Positions 37,045 to 45,309 of a DNA stretch of 64,000 bases are shown piece by piece. A program made the position numbers and the translations under genes. Each line of letters starts with the position of its first letter. Positions within the stretch are counted from its first letter, which is position 1. Source of the DNA: Martelella sp. HB161492 (GTDB lineage: Bacteria; Pseudomonadota; Alphaproteobacteria; Rhizobiales; Rhizobiaceae); assembly GCF_013184775.1 (NCBI RefSeq), contig NZ_JAATVV010000012.1, positions 62,001 to 126,000 on the forward strand, in the 5' to 3' direction. The notes beneath the pieces are model-generated. The model had not been told where the DNA came from, made no database searches, and saw only the letters and a list, made by a program, of their open reading frames with translations.

Positions 37045-37314
37045 CTAGTTAATGTTTCTTGTTATATTTGACATAAGTCCCATAACTTGCTTCAGGTTCG
37101 ATAGAAGACGCTGACTTTCGGCGTTAGCCATCGATCTTGATGCCTCGTAATTCATAATCCAGATGGTTTGATCATTGATCTCCTTGCTATTCTGACTCGT
37201 TTGCGCGGCAGTTTCGCGCGTCTGCATCTGCTGCTGCGCGTCCTGCAGACGTGTCATTTCAAGCATTTTGGCGAGCGAGTCACTCTGCCCGGGCATCATT
37301 GAGATGTCGTACAT
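37045..37314 (-). CDS. small helical T3SS protein, needle/filament candidate
   Basis: This 89-residue protein is hydrophilic, Gln-, Ser-, Met- and Asn-rich, predicted fully helical and has no Cys. It ends with a helix AESQRLLSNLKQVMGLMSNI and a short NITRNIN tail. Small helical Gln-rich proteins of this size next to secretion genes are often needle or filament subunits, and no other needle gene is obvious here. The start at 37314 follows GAAGGAAGG; an ATG at 37377 is in frame but lacks a good ribosome site. The gene has its own upstream region with two palindromes. Confidence 0.5.
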   Translation of the reverse strand: MYDISMMPGQSDSLAKMLEMTRLQDAQQQMQTRETAAQTSQNSKEINDQTIWIMNYEASRSMANAESQRLLSNLKQVMGLMSNITRNIN

Positions 37315-37349
37315 GGCCCTTCCTTCTATCGGGTTCGGTTTTACGTTGC

Positions 37350-37368
37350 ATTGCTTCAAAGAAGCAAT
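37350..37368. promoter_or_regulatory. inverted repeat upstream of small T3SS gene
   Basis: ATTGCTTC and GAAGCAAT are perfect 8-base arms with an AAA loop, 36 bases before the start at 37314. It may be an operator or a 5'-leader hairpin. Confidence 0.45.
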
Positions 37369-37370
37369 AA

Positions 37371-37382
37371 TATACATGTATA
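37371..37382. promoter_or_regulatory. 12-base palindrome upstream of small T3SS gene
   Basis: TATACATGTATA is perfectly self-complementary and directly next to the inverted repeat at 37350-37368, in the probable -10 area for the minus-strand gene. Confidence 0.4.
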
Positions 37383-37768
37383 ATCTGAATATAATTCGAG
37401 AAAATACATGATAGACAGATATCGATAAATTGAATGCCGCTTATGGTCACTTCCAAAAACACGATAACAGGCAGCATAACCGTCAAGAGCGGATGCACCG
37501 ATCCTGGCCTTCCAAAGGGCAACCGAGCCTTTCTCAATGCGCCGTGGATATCGCCGCCAAGCCCGGCAGTGCGGACCCATGTCACGCTCGCCGCGACTTG
37601 ATCGTCGCCTAAGCACCCGTCCGGTCTTCTCTCGGCTTTCTCGATGATGAAACGCCGCGCCGGAGACATCGGCACAGGCATCTCATTACATGTTCAAATA
37701 TAGATATGTATTACGTTCACTGCAGTGTAATCTAAAGCCGCCAAACCATGGGATAGGAGGAGGATACC
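37383..37768. other. intergenic region between T3SS and carbonic anhydrase
   Basis: The left part is AT-rich promoter DNA of the minus-strand T3SS gene. From about 37430 to 37680 the base composition rises and both strands stay open, but no frame has a recognisable product or ribosome site; a decayed gene cannot be excluded. AGGAGG lies just before the carbonic anhydrase ATG. Confidence 0.45.
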
Positions 37769-38488
37769 ATGTGCGAAAACTGCACGACCAGCATCATGAG
37801 CAGGCGCGGACTACTGACAGGCAGCATTGCGCTTTCGCTCGCTGCCCCTTTTGCTGCGAGAGCTCTGGCACAGGATATGAGCAAGAGCGAGATGATGCCG
37901 CCGGCATCGCCGGAAGAAGCGCTTCAGCGCCTGACAGAGGGCAACAGCCGTTACGCGGCAGGCACGCCGAACAACACCGATCACTCGGCGGCCCGCTACA
38001 GCCGGTCCCAGGGGCAGCAGCCCTTCGCCGCCATTGTCAGCTGCTCGGATTCCCGCGTTGTTCCGGAGCTGATTTTCGATCAGGCACCAGGTGACATCTT
38101 TGTCGTGCGGGTCGCCGGCAATTTTCTGAATGATGATGGCATTGCCAGCCTTGAATATGCCGCCGCAGTTCTCGGTATCCAGGCAATCCTGGTTCTCGGC
38201 CACACCAGCTGCGGTGCGGTCGATGCCACGATCAAGTCGATCAAGGGCAATGAGCTGCCGCCCGGCCATCTTCCAAGCCTCGTCAACGCGATCCGTCCGG
38301 CGGTCTATGATGTGATGGGGGACAGCCCGCCGGACCTCCTGGCCGCGGCCACGGCAGAAAATGCCAGGCTGAACGCCGCGAAAGCAGCCAGCACCGGTCC
38401 TATCCTGTCTGATTTCGCCGCCAGCGGCAAAATCAAGTCTTATGCCGGGGTTTACGACATCGCCACCGGCAAGGTTGCGCTTCTCTAG
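37769..38488 (+). CDS. exported beta-class carbonic anhydrase
   Basis: This zinc enzyme interconverts CO2 and bicarbonate. It has the beta-class ligands and dyad: C92-x-D94-x-R96 (SCSDSR) and H145-x-x-C148 (GHTSCG). It is preceded by a twin-arginine-type signal (SRRGLLTG, hydrophobic core, ending ARALAQD), so it should be folded in the cytoplasm and exported to the periplasm by Tat. AGGAGG precedes the ATG. It is monocistronic, and its stop is followed at once by a dispersed repeat that may terminate transcription. Confidence 0.9.
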   Translation: MCENCTTSIMSRRGLLTGSIALSLAAPFAARALAQDMSKSEMMPPASPEEALQRLTEGNSRYAAGTPNNTDHSAARYSRSQGQQPFAAIVSCSDSRVVPELIFDQAPGDIFVVRVAGNFLNDDGIASLEYAAAVLGIQAILVLGHTSCGAVDATIKSIKGNELPPGHLPSLVNAIRPAVYDVMGDSPPDLLAAATAENARLNAAKAASTGPILSDFAASGKIKSYAGVYDIATGKVALL

Positions 38489-38586
38489 CGCATCGGCTCG
38501 AAAAACGGAATCGATTTTCGAAAAGAACGATGTGTAGATTCAACAAGATAGAGCGCCATACATCCAAAAGGACGCATGGCGCTCCA
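38487..38586 (-). repeat. dispersed palindromic mosaic repeat, copy 2 (inverted)
   Basis: Read on the minus strand this copy repeats the order of copy 1 at 31624-31721: a hairpin ending GGCGCTCT (GAGCGCCAT at 38551-38559 pairing with ATGGCGCTC at 38576-38584), then ATCTTGTTGAATCTAC, then CGAAAATCGATTCCG and the arm TCGAGCCGATGCGCT. The hairpin loop and part of the second palindrome differ between the copies, as expected for a mosaic repeat. Confidence 0.75.
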
Positions 38587-38639
38587 GTCCAGAAACCGGG
38601 GGTGAGGCGCAGTTTCACCCCCGGAATTGCCGCGATCCG

Positions 38640-39065
38640 TCAGCCAAGCGAAATGGTGATTTCCTCGACGTCGGCCTTGGAGGCGCCGCGATAGGCAGTG
38701 ACTTCGATCTCGACCTTGAAGTCCGGTGCGCCAAGCGGCGAGCAGGTGACGGTGCGCTGCGGATCGATGCCGCGGAACCGCTCGCCAACATAGGCCATCA
38801 CAGCCTTGGCATCATCGACATAAGGAATGAAGATCTTCGACTGGACGACATCCTCAAGGCAGGAATCGACCGCTTTCAGCGCGCCCTCGATATTGTCGAA
38901 GCACTGGCGGGCCTGCTCAACCGGATCGGTCGACATTTCGCGGGTCTTGTAGTTGCGGCCAGCGGTGTTGGAAACGAAAATCCAGTCATCAACGCAGACG
39001 ATGCGCGAATAGCTTTCCTTGGTTTCAAAGACGGAGCCGGATTTGACTTTGGTGATCTTGACCAT
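38640..39065 (-). CDS. RidA-family protein
   Basis: This 141-residue protein of the YjgF/YER057c/UK114 fold probably hydrolyses reactive imine/enamine intermediates. It shows the N-terminal strand pair, the mid helix (ARQCFDNIEGALKAVDSCLE), the DVVQSKIFIP strand, and the C-terminal PQRTVTCSPLGAPDFKVEIE region in which Rid proteins carry the substrate-binding Arg and Glu. It is the last gene of a unit with an FAD amine oxidase, whose products are imines, giving it a clear job in this pathway. Confidence 0.85.
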   Translation of the reverse strand: MVKITKVKSGSVFETKESYSRIVCVDDWIFVSNTAGRNYKTREMSTDPVEQARQCFDNIEGALKAVDSCLEDVVQSKIFIPYVDDAKAVMAYVGERFRGIDPQRTVTCSPLGAPDFKVEIEVTAYRGASKADVEEITISLG

Positions 39066-39195
39066 GATTTTTCCTGTTCGGTTTTAAGTTGAAAAAAGTC
39101 AAAGGAAGAGCGCATGCGGCCGAGGATCACATGACCGCATGGCAAAGGATGACGATTGAGATTGGGGGCCGGCGCCGACCGGCCCTGCATAGGTC

Positions 39196-40812
39196 CTAGA
39201 GCTTGTAGAGACGTTCAGCGACATCGGCGCTGATACGGCCTTCCGCAAGATCGCGGCGGACGGCAGCCGGGTCGCGCGCTGCCGGATCGCCATAGCCGCC
39301 GCCGCCCGGCGTCGTGATCGACACGATCTGGCCCGGCTTCAGGTCAACCATGCCGGAAAACACGGTCCGGCCATCACCGAAATCGAGCACCGTACCGCGC
39401 GCCGCCGTTCCGCCGTCGAGCCCCCAGGGTTCGGATGAAACACGTGAGGCCTCGACGGTGAAGCGGCAGGCCCTTTCGGCGCGATAGACGCGGCGCACGC
39501 CCATGCCGCCACGATAGGTCCCGGCACCGGCAGAATCGTCCACCAGCTCATAGCGCAGCAGCGTCAGCGGATATTCAAGTTCCAGCGATTCCACCGGCAG
39601 ATTCGACGTGTTGGTGAGGCTGACATGGATGCCCGAGAGACCATCGGAAGACGGGCGCGCACCGCCGCCGCCGCCGATCGTTTCGAGATAGACCCAGATC
39701 GAGCCGTCCTCATGCGTGCCGTTGAAAATGGCACCGGTGCAGCAGCCGTTTCCGGCAGCCATGACCTTGCCCGGCAGTGCCTTGGCGAGTGCCCCATAGA
39801 CGAGATCGCAGACCCGTTGTGCCGCAGCGATACGGCCATCAACGGCGGCGGGATGTTCGCAATTGAGGATCGAGCCTTTCGGCGCCGCCACCGTCAGCGG
39901 ACGGGCAAGCCCTGCATTGGGCAGGATCGTCGGATCGACAACCGATTTCACCGCAAAATAGCTGGCCGCCAGCAATGATGTGTAGATCAGGTTCAGACCG
40001 GCCCTGAGCTGCGGCGGGCCATCAAAGGCCAGCACCATCTCATCACCGGAGATGGTAATATCGACCGACAGCCTGATCTGGTCGCCACGCTGATTTGAAT
40101 CGAACTGATCGGAGAAGCTGTATGTTCCGTCCGGGATAGCGGCAATGCCAGCGCGCATCTTGCGCTCGGCATAGTCCTGCAGAGCCTCTCCTGCCGCCAG
40201 CACCTTTTCGGTTGAATATTTGCCGCAGAGATCCTGCATGCGCTGAACAGCAAGCCGGTTGGCCGACATCTGGGCCCTGAGATCGGACAGACGCTCACGC
40301 GGCACCTGGCAATTGAGCAGGAACATTTCCTGCAGGTCTTCATTCAGCACGCCCTGCCGATAAAGCCGGACCGGCGGAATGCGCAGGCCTTCCTGATAGA
40401 TATGCTCATGGCCGCGATCGGCGAAGTCGGAGTGATGCGCGGTGTTGACCGCCCAGGCCACCAGCGTTGCATCAACGAAAACCGGCTCGGCAAGAACGAT
40501 ATCCGGCAGATGGGTCGCCCCACCCGCATAGGCATCATTGGCCATGAAGGCATCGCCAGGCTTGATATCGTCCATCCTGAAGCGGCTGTAGATCGCGCTG
40601 ATGACGCCGAGAAAGGAACCGAGATGCATCGGAATATGCTCGGCCTGGCACAGCGTGTTGCCGTTCCGGTCAAAAAGCGCCGTCGAGCAATCGCGCCGCT
40701 CCTTGATATTGGTGGAATAGGAAGCACGCACCAGCGCTTCGCCCATCTCTTCGACGATGGACTGCAGGGCCGAGCCGATGACTTCAACGGTAATGGGATC
40801 AATGGCGGTCAT
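39196..40812 (-). CDS. hydantoinase/oxoprolinase B subunit
   Basis: This is the B subunit of an ATP-dependent hydantoinase or 5-oxoprolinase-type enzyme. The N-terminus (DPITVEVIGSALQSIVEEM) and the blocks SYSTNIKERRDCSTALFD, HIPMHLGSF, PGDAFMANDAYAGGATHLPD and the C-terminal SITTPGGGGYGDPAARDP are those of the HyuB family. The length of 538 residues is usual. It lies 3 bases after the A subunit, so the two are co-translated. The exact ring substrate cannot be read from sequence. Confidence 0.92.
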   Translation of the reverse strand: MTAIDPITVEVIGSALQSIVEEMGEALVRASYSTNIKERRDCSTALFDRNGNTLCQAEHIPMHLGSFLGVISAIYSRFRMDDIKPGDAFMANDAYAGGATHLPDIVLAEPVFVDATLVAWAVNTAHHSDFADRGHEHIYQEGLRIPPVRLYRQGVLNEDLQEMFLLNCQVPRERLSDLRAQMSANRLAVQRMQDLCGKYSTEKVLAAGEALQDYAERKMRAGIAAIPDGTYSFSDQFDSNQRGDQIRLSVDITISGDEMVLAFDGPPQLRAGLNLIYTSLLAASYFAVKSVVDPTILPNAGLARPLTVAAPKGSILNCEHPAAVDGRIAAAQRVCDLVYGALAKALPGKVMAAGNGCCTGAIFNGTHEDGSIWVYLETIGGGGGARPSSDGLSGIHVSLTNTSNLPVESLELEYPLTLLRYELVDDSAGAGTYRGGMGVRRVYRAERACRFTVEASRVSSEPWGLDGGTAARGTVLDFGDGRTVFSGMVDLKPGQIVSITTPGGGGYGDPAARDPAAVRRDLAEGRISADVAERLYKL

Positions 40813-40815
40813 CGT

Positions 40816-42864
40816 TCAAACCTCCAGAATGAGATTGAGATAGGGGTCGACCTTGCCGGTCATGCCCGGCAGCAGCACGGTCGTCGTATCCATCTGTTCA
40901 ACAATGGCAGGGCCGGCAATGACATTGCCCGCCTTCATCAGGCTGCGCTCATAGACCGGGCAGATGACGAAGCCACCGGCTTCGGACATGTAGACCTCGC
41001 GCTCGCCGATCTTTGCCGTCGAGGCATCAGGACCGGCATCATCCTGCTTCTGGAATTCCGCCTTGTCGACAATGCCTGCCGCCTCGACACGCAGAGTGAC
41101 GATCTGGATCGGCTCGCCCTCGGCGATAAAGCCGAAACGCTGACGATGCGCCGCCTCAAAGCCCTTTTCAAGCGCCGCGAAGGTTTCACCGGTGACCGGC
41201 CCCGCCGGAACCGTGACCGAAAGCTCGTAATTCTGACCGGCATAGCGCATGTCCACCGTCCGGGTGACCACACGGCGATCATCGGCAATCTTTTCGGCGT
41301 CAAACCAGACACCGGCCTGTTCCGCCAATGCCGCAAAACCGTCTTCCAGTGCGGACCGGGCCGCGTCTGACAGTTCCATCAGTCGCGACAGGGCAAAATC
41401 GGATCGCAGATCGGTCAGCAACAGGCCCAGGGCGCAGAGCGTTCCGGGCGTCAGCGGCACGATCACTGTTGACATGTCCAGTTCGCGCGCGAGCCTGGCC
41501 GCATGCAGCGGCCCTGCGCCACCAAACGCCATCAGCGCATAATCGCGCGGATCATGACCGCGCTGCACCGAAATCACCCGGATCGCCTTGGCCATATTGG
41601 CGGTCACAACGGCGATGATGCCCTGCGCGGTTTCCATCACATCGACATTGAGCCTGTCGGCCAGCTTCTGGATCGCTGCGAGTGCCAGATCACGGCGGAC
41701 CTTCATGCGGCCGCCGAGGATCTCAACCGGGTTCAGCGTCTGCAGCACGATATTGGCGTCGGTTACTGTCGGCTCCTCGCTGCCAAGCCCGTAGCAGACC
41801 GGCCCCGGATGGGCGCCCGCCGAGCGCGGGCCAACCTTCAGCAGACCGCCAGTATCAACATGGGCGATCGAACCGCCACCAGCACCGACGGTATGGATAT
41901 CCAGCATTGGCGCCTTGATCGGATAGCCGTGAACATCAGCCTCACCGGTCAGATGGCAAAGGCCGTTCTGCAGCAGCGCCACATCCGACGAGGTACCACC
42001 GACGTCAAAGGTAATGATATTGTCAAAACCGGCCATCCTGCCGATCGCCTGCGCACCGACAACGCCGGTCGAGGGGCCTGACAGCACGGTGCGCACCGGC
42101 AGGTTGCTGGCCTGATCGAAGCCGATCACGCCACCGTTCGACTGCGTCAGCTGCGGGGCGACCTGAAGGCCGATCTCCCCCAGCCGGTCCTTCAGCCGGC
42201 GGATATAGCGCTGCATCACCGGACCGAGATAGGCATTGACGACCGTGGTCGACAGACGCTCATATTCACGAAATTCCGGAGCAACGGCATGCGAGGCCGA
42301 AACGAAGACATCCGGCAGCTCTTCCGCCGCGATCGCAAGCGCGCGCTCTTCATGTTTCGTATTGAGAAAGCCATAGAGGAAGCAGATTGCCAGCGCCTTC
42401 ACATCCTGCGTCGCGAGCGTGCGGAAGGCTTCGCGCAGCGCCTCCTCGTCCAGCGGCACGGCAACGCTGCCATCGGCCTTCAGCCGCTCCGGCACTTCGC
42501 AGCGCAGATCACGGGTAACAAGCTGCTCCGGCTTTTCCGCAAACATGTCATAGAGATTGGGGCGCTTCTGCCGGCCGATCTCGAGAAGATCGCGGAAGCC
42601 GTCGGAGACGACGAGACCGGTCTTGACCCCGCGCAGCTCGATCAGCGCATTGGTGGCAACGGTGGTGCCGTGACCGAGGAAGGTGAGATCGGCCGCGTTT
42701 GCGCCAACCTTTTCCAGCCCCTCGACCACCCCTTGCGCGATCGCGCGGGACGGATCATCCGGGGTGGACGAGACCTTCCAGATCTCGATTGCCCCACTTT
42801 CATCGTTGAAAAGGCAGACATCGGTAAATGTTCCGCCGGAATCGACGCCGATTCTCCAGGCCAT
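40816..42864 (-). CDS. hydantoinase/oxoprolinase A subunit
   Basis: This is the ATP-binding A subunit. It starts with the acetate-kinase-like phosphate motif WRIGVDSGGTFTDVCLF and has FLGHGTTVATNALIELRG, FDVGGTSSDVAL, GAGGGSIAHVDTGGLLKVGP and MAFGGAGPLHAARLARELD, all HyuA/HydA signatures. The length of 682 residues is typical. It acts with the adjoining B subunit to open a lactam, imide or hydantoin ring at the cost of ATP. The preceding gene is an FAD oxidase. Confidence 0.93.
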   Translation of the reverse strand: MAWRIGVDSGGTFTDVCLFNDESGAIEIWKVSSTPDDPSRAIAQGVVEGLEKVGANAADLTFLGHGTTVATNALIELRGVKTGLVVSDGFRDLLEIGRQKRPNLYDMFAEKPEQLVTRDLRCEVPERLKADGSVAVPLDEEALREAFRTLATQDVKALAICFLYGFLNTKHEERALAIAAEELPDVFVSASHAVAPEFREYERLSTTVVNAYLGPVMQRYIRRLKDRLGEIGLQVAPQLTQSNGGVIGFDQASNLPVRTVLSGPSTGVVGAQAIGRMAGFDNIITFDVGGTSSDVALLQNGLCHLTGEADVHGYPIKAPMLDIHTVGAGGGSIAHVDTGGLLKVGPRSAGAHPGPVCYGLGSEEPTVTDANIVLQTLNPVEILGGRMKVRRDLALAAIQKLADRLNVDVMETAQGIIAVVTANMAKAIRVISVQRGHDPRDYALMAFGGAGPLHAARLARELDMSTVIVPLTPGTLCALGLLLTDLRSDFALSRLMELSDAARSALEDGFAALAEQAGVWFDAEKIADDRRVVTRTVDMRYAGQNYELSVTVPAGPVTGETFAALEKGFEAAHRQRFGFIAEGEPIQIVTLRVEAAGIVDKAEFQKQDDAGPDASTAKIGEREVYMSEAGGFVICPVYERSLMKAGNVIAGPAIVEQMDTTTVLLPGMTGKVDPYLNLILEV

Positions 42865-42951
42865 ATCATGTTCCCTTTTGTTTTTACGCGCGTTGCGAAC
42901 GAAAAAGCCTGCAACTTTCTCTGCCCGCGCTCTCAGCCGTTGCGCCGCTCT

Positions 42952-44271
42952 TCAGGCGGCCTTGGCAGCGTTCTTCAAGAAGCGTTCATACCGGAACGGA
43001 GCCGGATCAACGCAAGGTTTTTCATTGCGGACAAGTTCCGCCATCAGGCGACCGGCACCGGGTCCACTGCCAAAGCCGTGACCGGAAAAGCCCGACGACA
43101 GAAACAGACCAGGCACCGCCTCAATCGGGCCGATAACCGGAATGGCGTCCGGCGTTGCATCGATCATGCCGGCCCAGCTATGGGTCAGGCGCGCTGATGA
43201 GAAAGCCGGGAAGGCGCGTGCGAGATTGACGAGCGCATTGCGGTTGAACGGTTCATGCGGAACCGGATCCAATATGCGGATCATCTCAAACGGGCTTGTC
43301 TGATCCAGCGACCAGCGGCGCGGCATGTTGAGTTCGGTCACGAACTGCCTGCCGACCCGAAGCTTCAATTCACGCCAGCTCGTCAGAAGCGTCGGCAGGA
43401 AATCGAAGAACAGACGGAAGCTGTCGGGGGTCACCGGCGCCACATTGGCGTTGCGCTGGGCGATGGTGTAGCCGCCATCCAGGCGCCTGCGGAAGGCAAA
43501 ATTGCCGCCGCCGACCGGCATGTCAGGGACTGCGCCCACACCGTCGATCCGCGCGGCCGTGCCGAGGATCTTGAGCTGCGGAAAGTCGATGCCGAGATTG
43601 CCAAGGAAGAGTCGCGACCAGGCACCGGCGGCAACGACAACGCTCGATGTTGCGACAGTCCCCTTTTCGGTGACCACGGCAGAGATGCGGCCTGCCGCCG
43701 TCTCGAGCCCGCGCACGGCACAATTCTCGACGATCTGAGCGCCGAGACGCCGTGCGGCACCGGCCATTTGCGGCACAGCCTGCTCCGGCTCTGCCCGCCC
43801 GTCATTGGCGGTATAAAGGCCAAGCTTATAGGGGGAGGTGATGCCGGGCAGCACTTTCTGCAGCCCTGAGGGATCAAGAAGCGTCGAGGGCATGCCGGCG
43901 TTGCGGGCATATTTTTCCCAGGCCGTGAACTCGGCAATCTCCGCCCTGGTCCGGCAGACATAGGTGATACCGGTTTCCCTGAAACCAGTATCAATGCCGA
44001 AACGCCGGTCGATATCGCGCCAGAGATTGAGGCTTTCAATCGTCAGCGGCAATTCCTTGGGGTCGCGCCCCATCTGGCGTACCCAGCCCCAGTTGCGCGA
44101 ACTCTGTTCGGCGGCAACCGTGCCTTTCTCACACAGGACGACATTCACCCCGGCTTCAGCCAGGTAAAGTGCCGTGGTAACGCCGGCAATGCCGCCACCG
44201 ATGACGACAACATCGGCGCTTTCGGGAAGTGAAGCGGAAAAACCCGGCCGTTGCAAATTCGGAAGCGGCAT
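42952..44271 (-). CDS. FAD-dependent amine/amino-acid oxidoreductase (DAO family)
   Basis: This is a glycine-oxidase/DadA/sarcosine-oxidase-like flavoprotein. Residues 20-50 form the FAD-binding Rossmann motif VVVIGGGIAGVTTALYLAEA with the E ending the second strand, and the C-terminus has the second FAD-binding block with SGFSGHGFGSGPGAGRLMAE. The length of 439 residues fits the family. It would oxidise an amine or N-methyl amino acid to an imine, which suits the RidA protein in the same unit. The substrate is unknown. It is 12 bases after the SDR gene. Confidence 0.88.
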   Translation of the reverse strand: MPLPNLQRPGFSASLPESADVVVIGGGIAGVTTALYLAEAGVNVVLCEKGTVAAEQSSRNWGWVRQMGRDPKELPLTIESLNLWRDIDRRFGIDTGFRETGITYVCRTRAEIAEFTAWEKYARNAGMPSTLLDPSGLQKVLPGITSPYKLGLYTANDGRAEPEQAVPQMAGAARRLGAQIVENCAVRGLETAAGRISAVVTEKGTVATSSVVVAAGAWSRLFLGNLGIDFPQLKILGTAARIDGVGAVPDMPVGGGNFAFRRRLDGGYTIAQRNANVAPVTPDSFRLFFDFLPTLLTSWRELKLRVGRQFVTELNMPRRWSLDQTSPFEMIRILDPVPHEPFNRNALVNLARAFPAFSSARLTHSWAGMIDATPDAIPVIGPIEAVPGLFLSSGFSGHGFGSGPGAGRLMAELVRNEKPCVDPAPFRYERFLKNAAKAA

Positions 44272-44283
44272 GGGGACAACTCC

Positions 44284-45000
44284 TCAGAGCATGTCTTCGA
44301 GGCGGCAATTGACCAGCATTTCGGCCATTGCAGCATTGTTCGGCAGTTCGATCGCGGTGCGCACCAGTTCAGCCATGGTTTCCGGCTGGATCATGTCCTC
44401 CGGCTTGACCTTGCTGGTATAGGAGCTCATCTCGGTGCGCACAAAACTCGGGCAGATCGCCGTTGCACGCACGCCCTTTTCCCAGGCGACATGACGCGTG
44501 GTATGGGTCAGTCCCATGACGGCAAACTTGGTCATGTTGTAACCGACAAAGGCATTGCGCACGCGCTTGCCCGACATGGAGACGATATTGACGATGCGCC
44601 CGCGGCCGGTCTCCTCCAGATGCGGCAGGCAAAGCCGGGTCAGCCGCAGCGGCGCCTTGACATTGACCGCCCAGAGCCGGTCCAGCGCTTCCTCGTTGTC
44701 ATCCGTCAGCGATACATGCTCGCCATTGCCGGCATTATTGACCAGACCGTCGATCCGGCCGAAATGCGCTGCCGTCGCCGCCACCCAATCCGTCGCCGTC
44801 TGCGGATCATAGGCGTCGAAATGGTGGTAACGCACCATCTCCGTCTCGGGGCCATGCTGCTCTTCCAGCGCGGCGACGTTGCGCGCGCCGAGCGAAAGCC
44901 GGTAGCCGTGCTGGAGAAGATCCCTGACGATCGCGGCGCCGATGCCGCGATTTGCACCCGAGATCATGATGACCGGGGCATCCGGTGACGAATTTTGCAT
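44284..45000 (-). CDS. short-chain dehydrogenase/reductase
   Basis: This classical SDR is 238 residues with the NAD(P)-binding MISGANRGIGAAIVRDLL, the NNAG motif, the catalytic Ser in VNIVSMSG and the catalytic YNMTKFAV (Y-x-x-x-K). It is the first gene of the minus-strand catabolic unit, next to the divergent TRAP transporter promoter. The substrate is not evident. Confidence 0.9.
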   Translation of the reverse strand: MQNSSPDAPVIMISGANRGIGAAIVRDLLQHGYRLSLGARNVAALEEQHGPETEMVRYHHFDAYDPQTATDWVAATAAHFGRIDGLVNNAGNGEHVSLTDDNEEALDRLWAVNVKAPLRLTRLCLPHLEETGRGRIVNIVSMSGKRVRNAFVGYNMTKFAVMGLTHTTRHVAWEKGVRATAICPSFVRTEMSSYTSKVKPEDMIQPETMAELVRTAIELPNNAAMAEMLVNCRLEDML

Positions 45001-45056
45001 TTTTCAAATTCTCTTGCAACGTTATGACGAAATATACCGCATGTTTGCGCACTTAC

Positions 45057-45073
45057 ATGATCGTTTATGATCG
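45057..45073. promoter_or_regulatory. direct repeat in the divergent control region of the TRAP/hydantoinase cluster
   Basis: ATGATCG occurs twice (45057-45063, 45067-45073), 10 bases apart, about one helical turn, and 56 bases before the SDR start. It could be an operator for the DeoR-type regulator encoded at 48390, whose family often binds short repeats. Confidence 0.35.
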
Positions 45074-45140
45074 ATTTCACGAAAGCTTGCAACGGTCAAT
45101 TCGCATCCAAAGCCCATTTTCGGCAAAAAACTGCATAAAC

Positions 45141-45222
45141 AGTAAGCAAAACTGACCGTTCTGGGAGGATTGATGATCTTTTATGCATTTTTAGTTGACA
45201 GTTTTTGGGAAGGCTGCTTACT
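45141..45222. promoter_or_regulatory. long two-part inverted repeat before dctP
   Basis: AGTAAGC-AAAACTG (45141-45154) is mirrored by CAGTTTT (45199-45205) and GCTTACT (45216-45222), all arms perfect. The arrangement could be paired operators allowing looping, or a fold in the leader RNA. The rest of the 309-base gap (45001-45309) is AT-rich promoter DNA with no gene. Confidence 0.35.
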
Positions 45223-45309
45223 TTGACAAATCCGAAGAAACGAACACGTCTCGGAGCCCCGCCAAAACAAGAGAGCGGGCGGGTGCAAACCTTAAGAAAG
45301 GGGAACCGA

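Noticed and set aside
37280-37681. Minus-strand frame before the carbonic anhydrase
   Set aside because: It passes through AT-rich promoter DNA and overlaps the small T3SS gene in another frame; no family likeness and no ribosome site.
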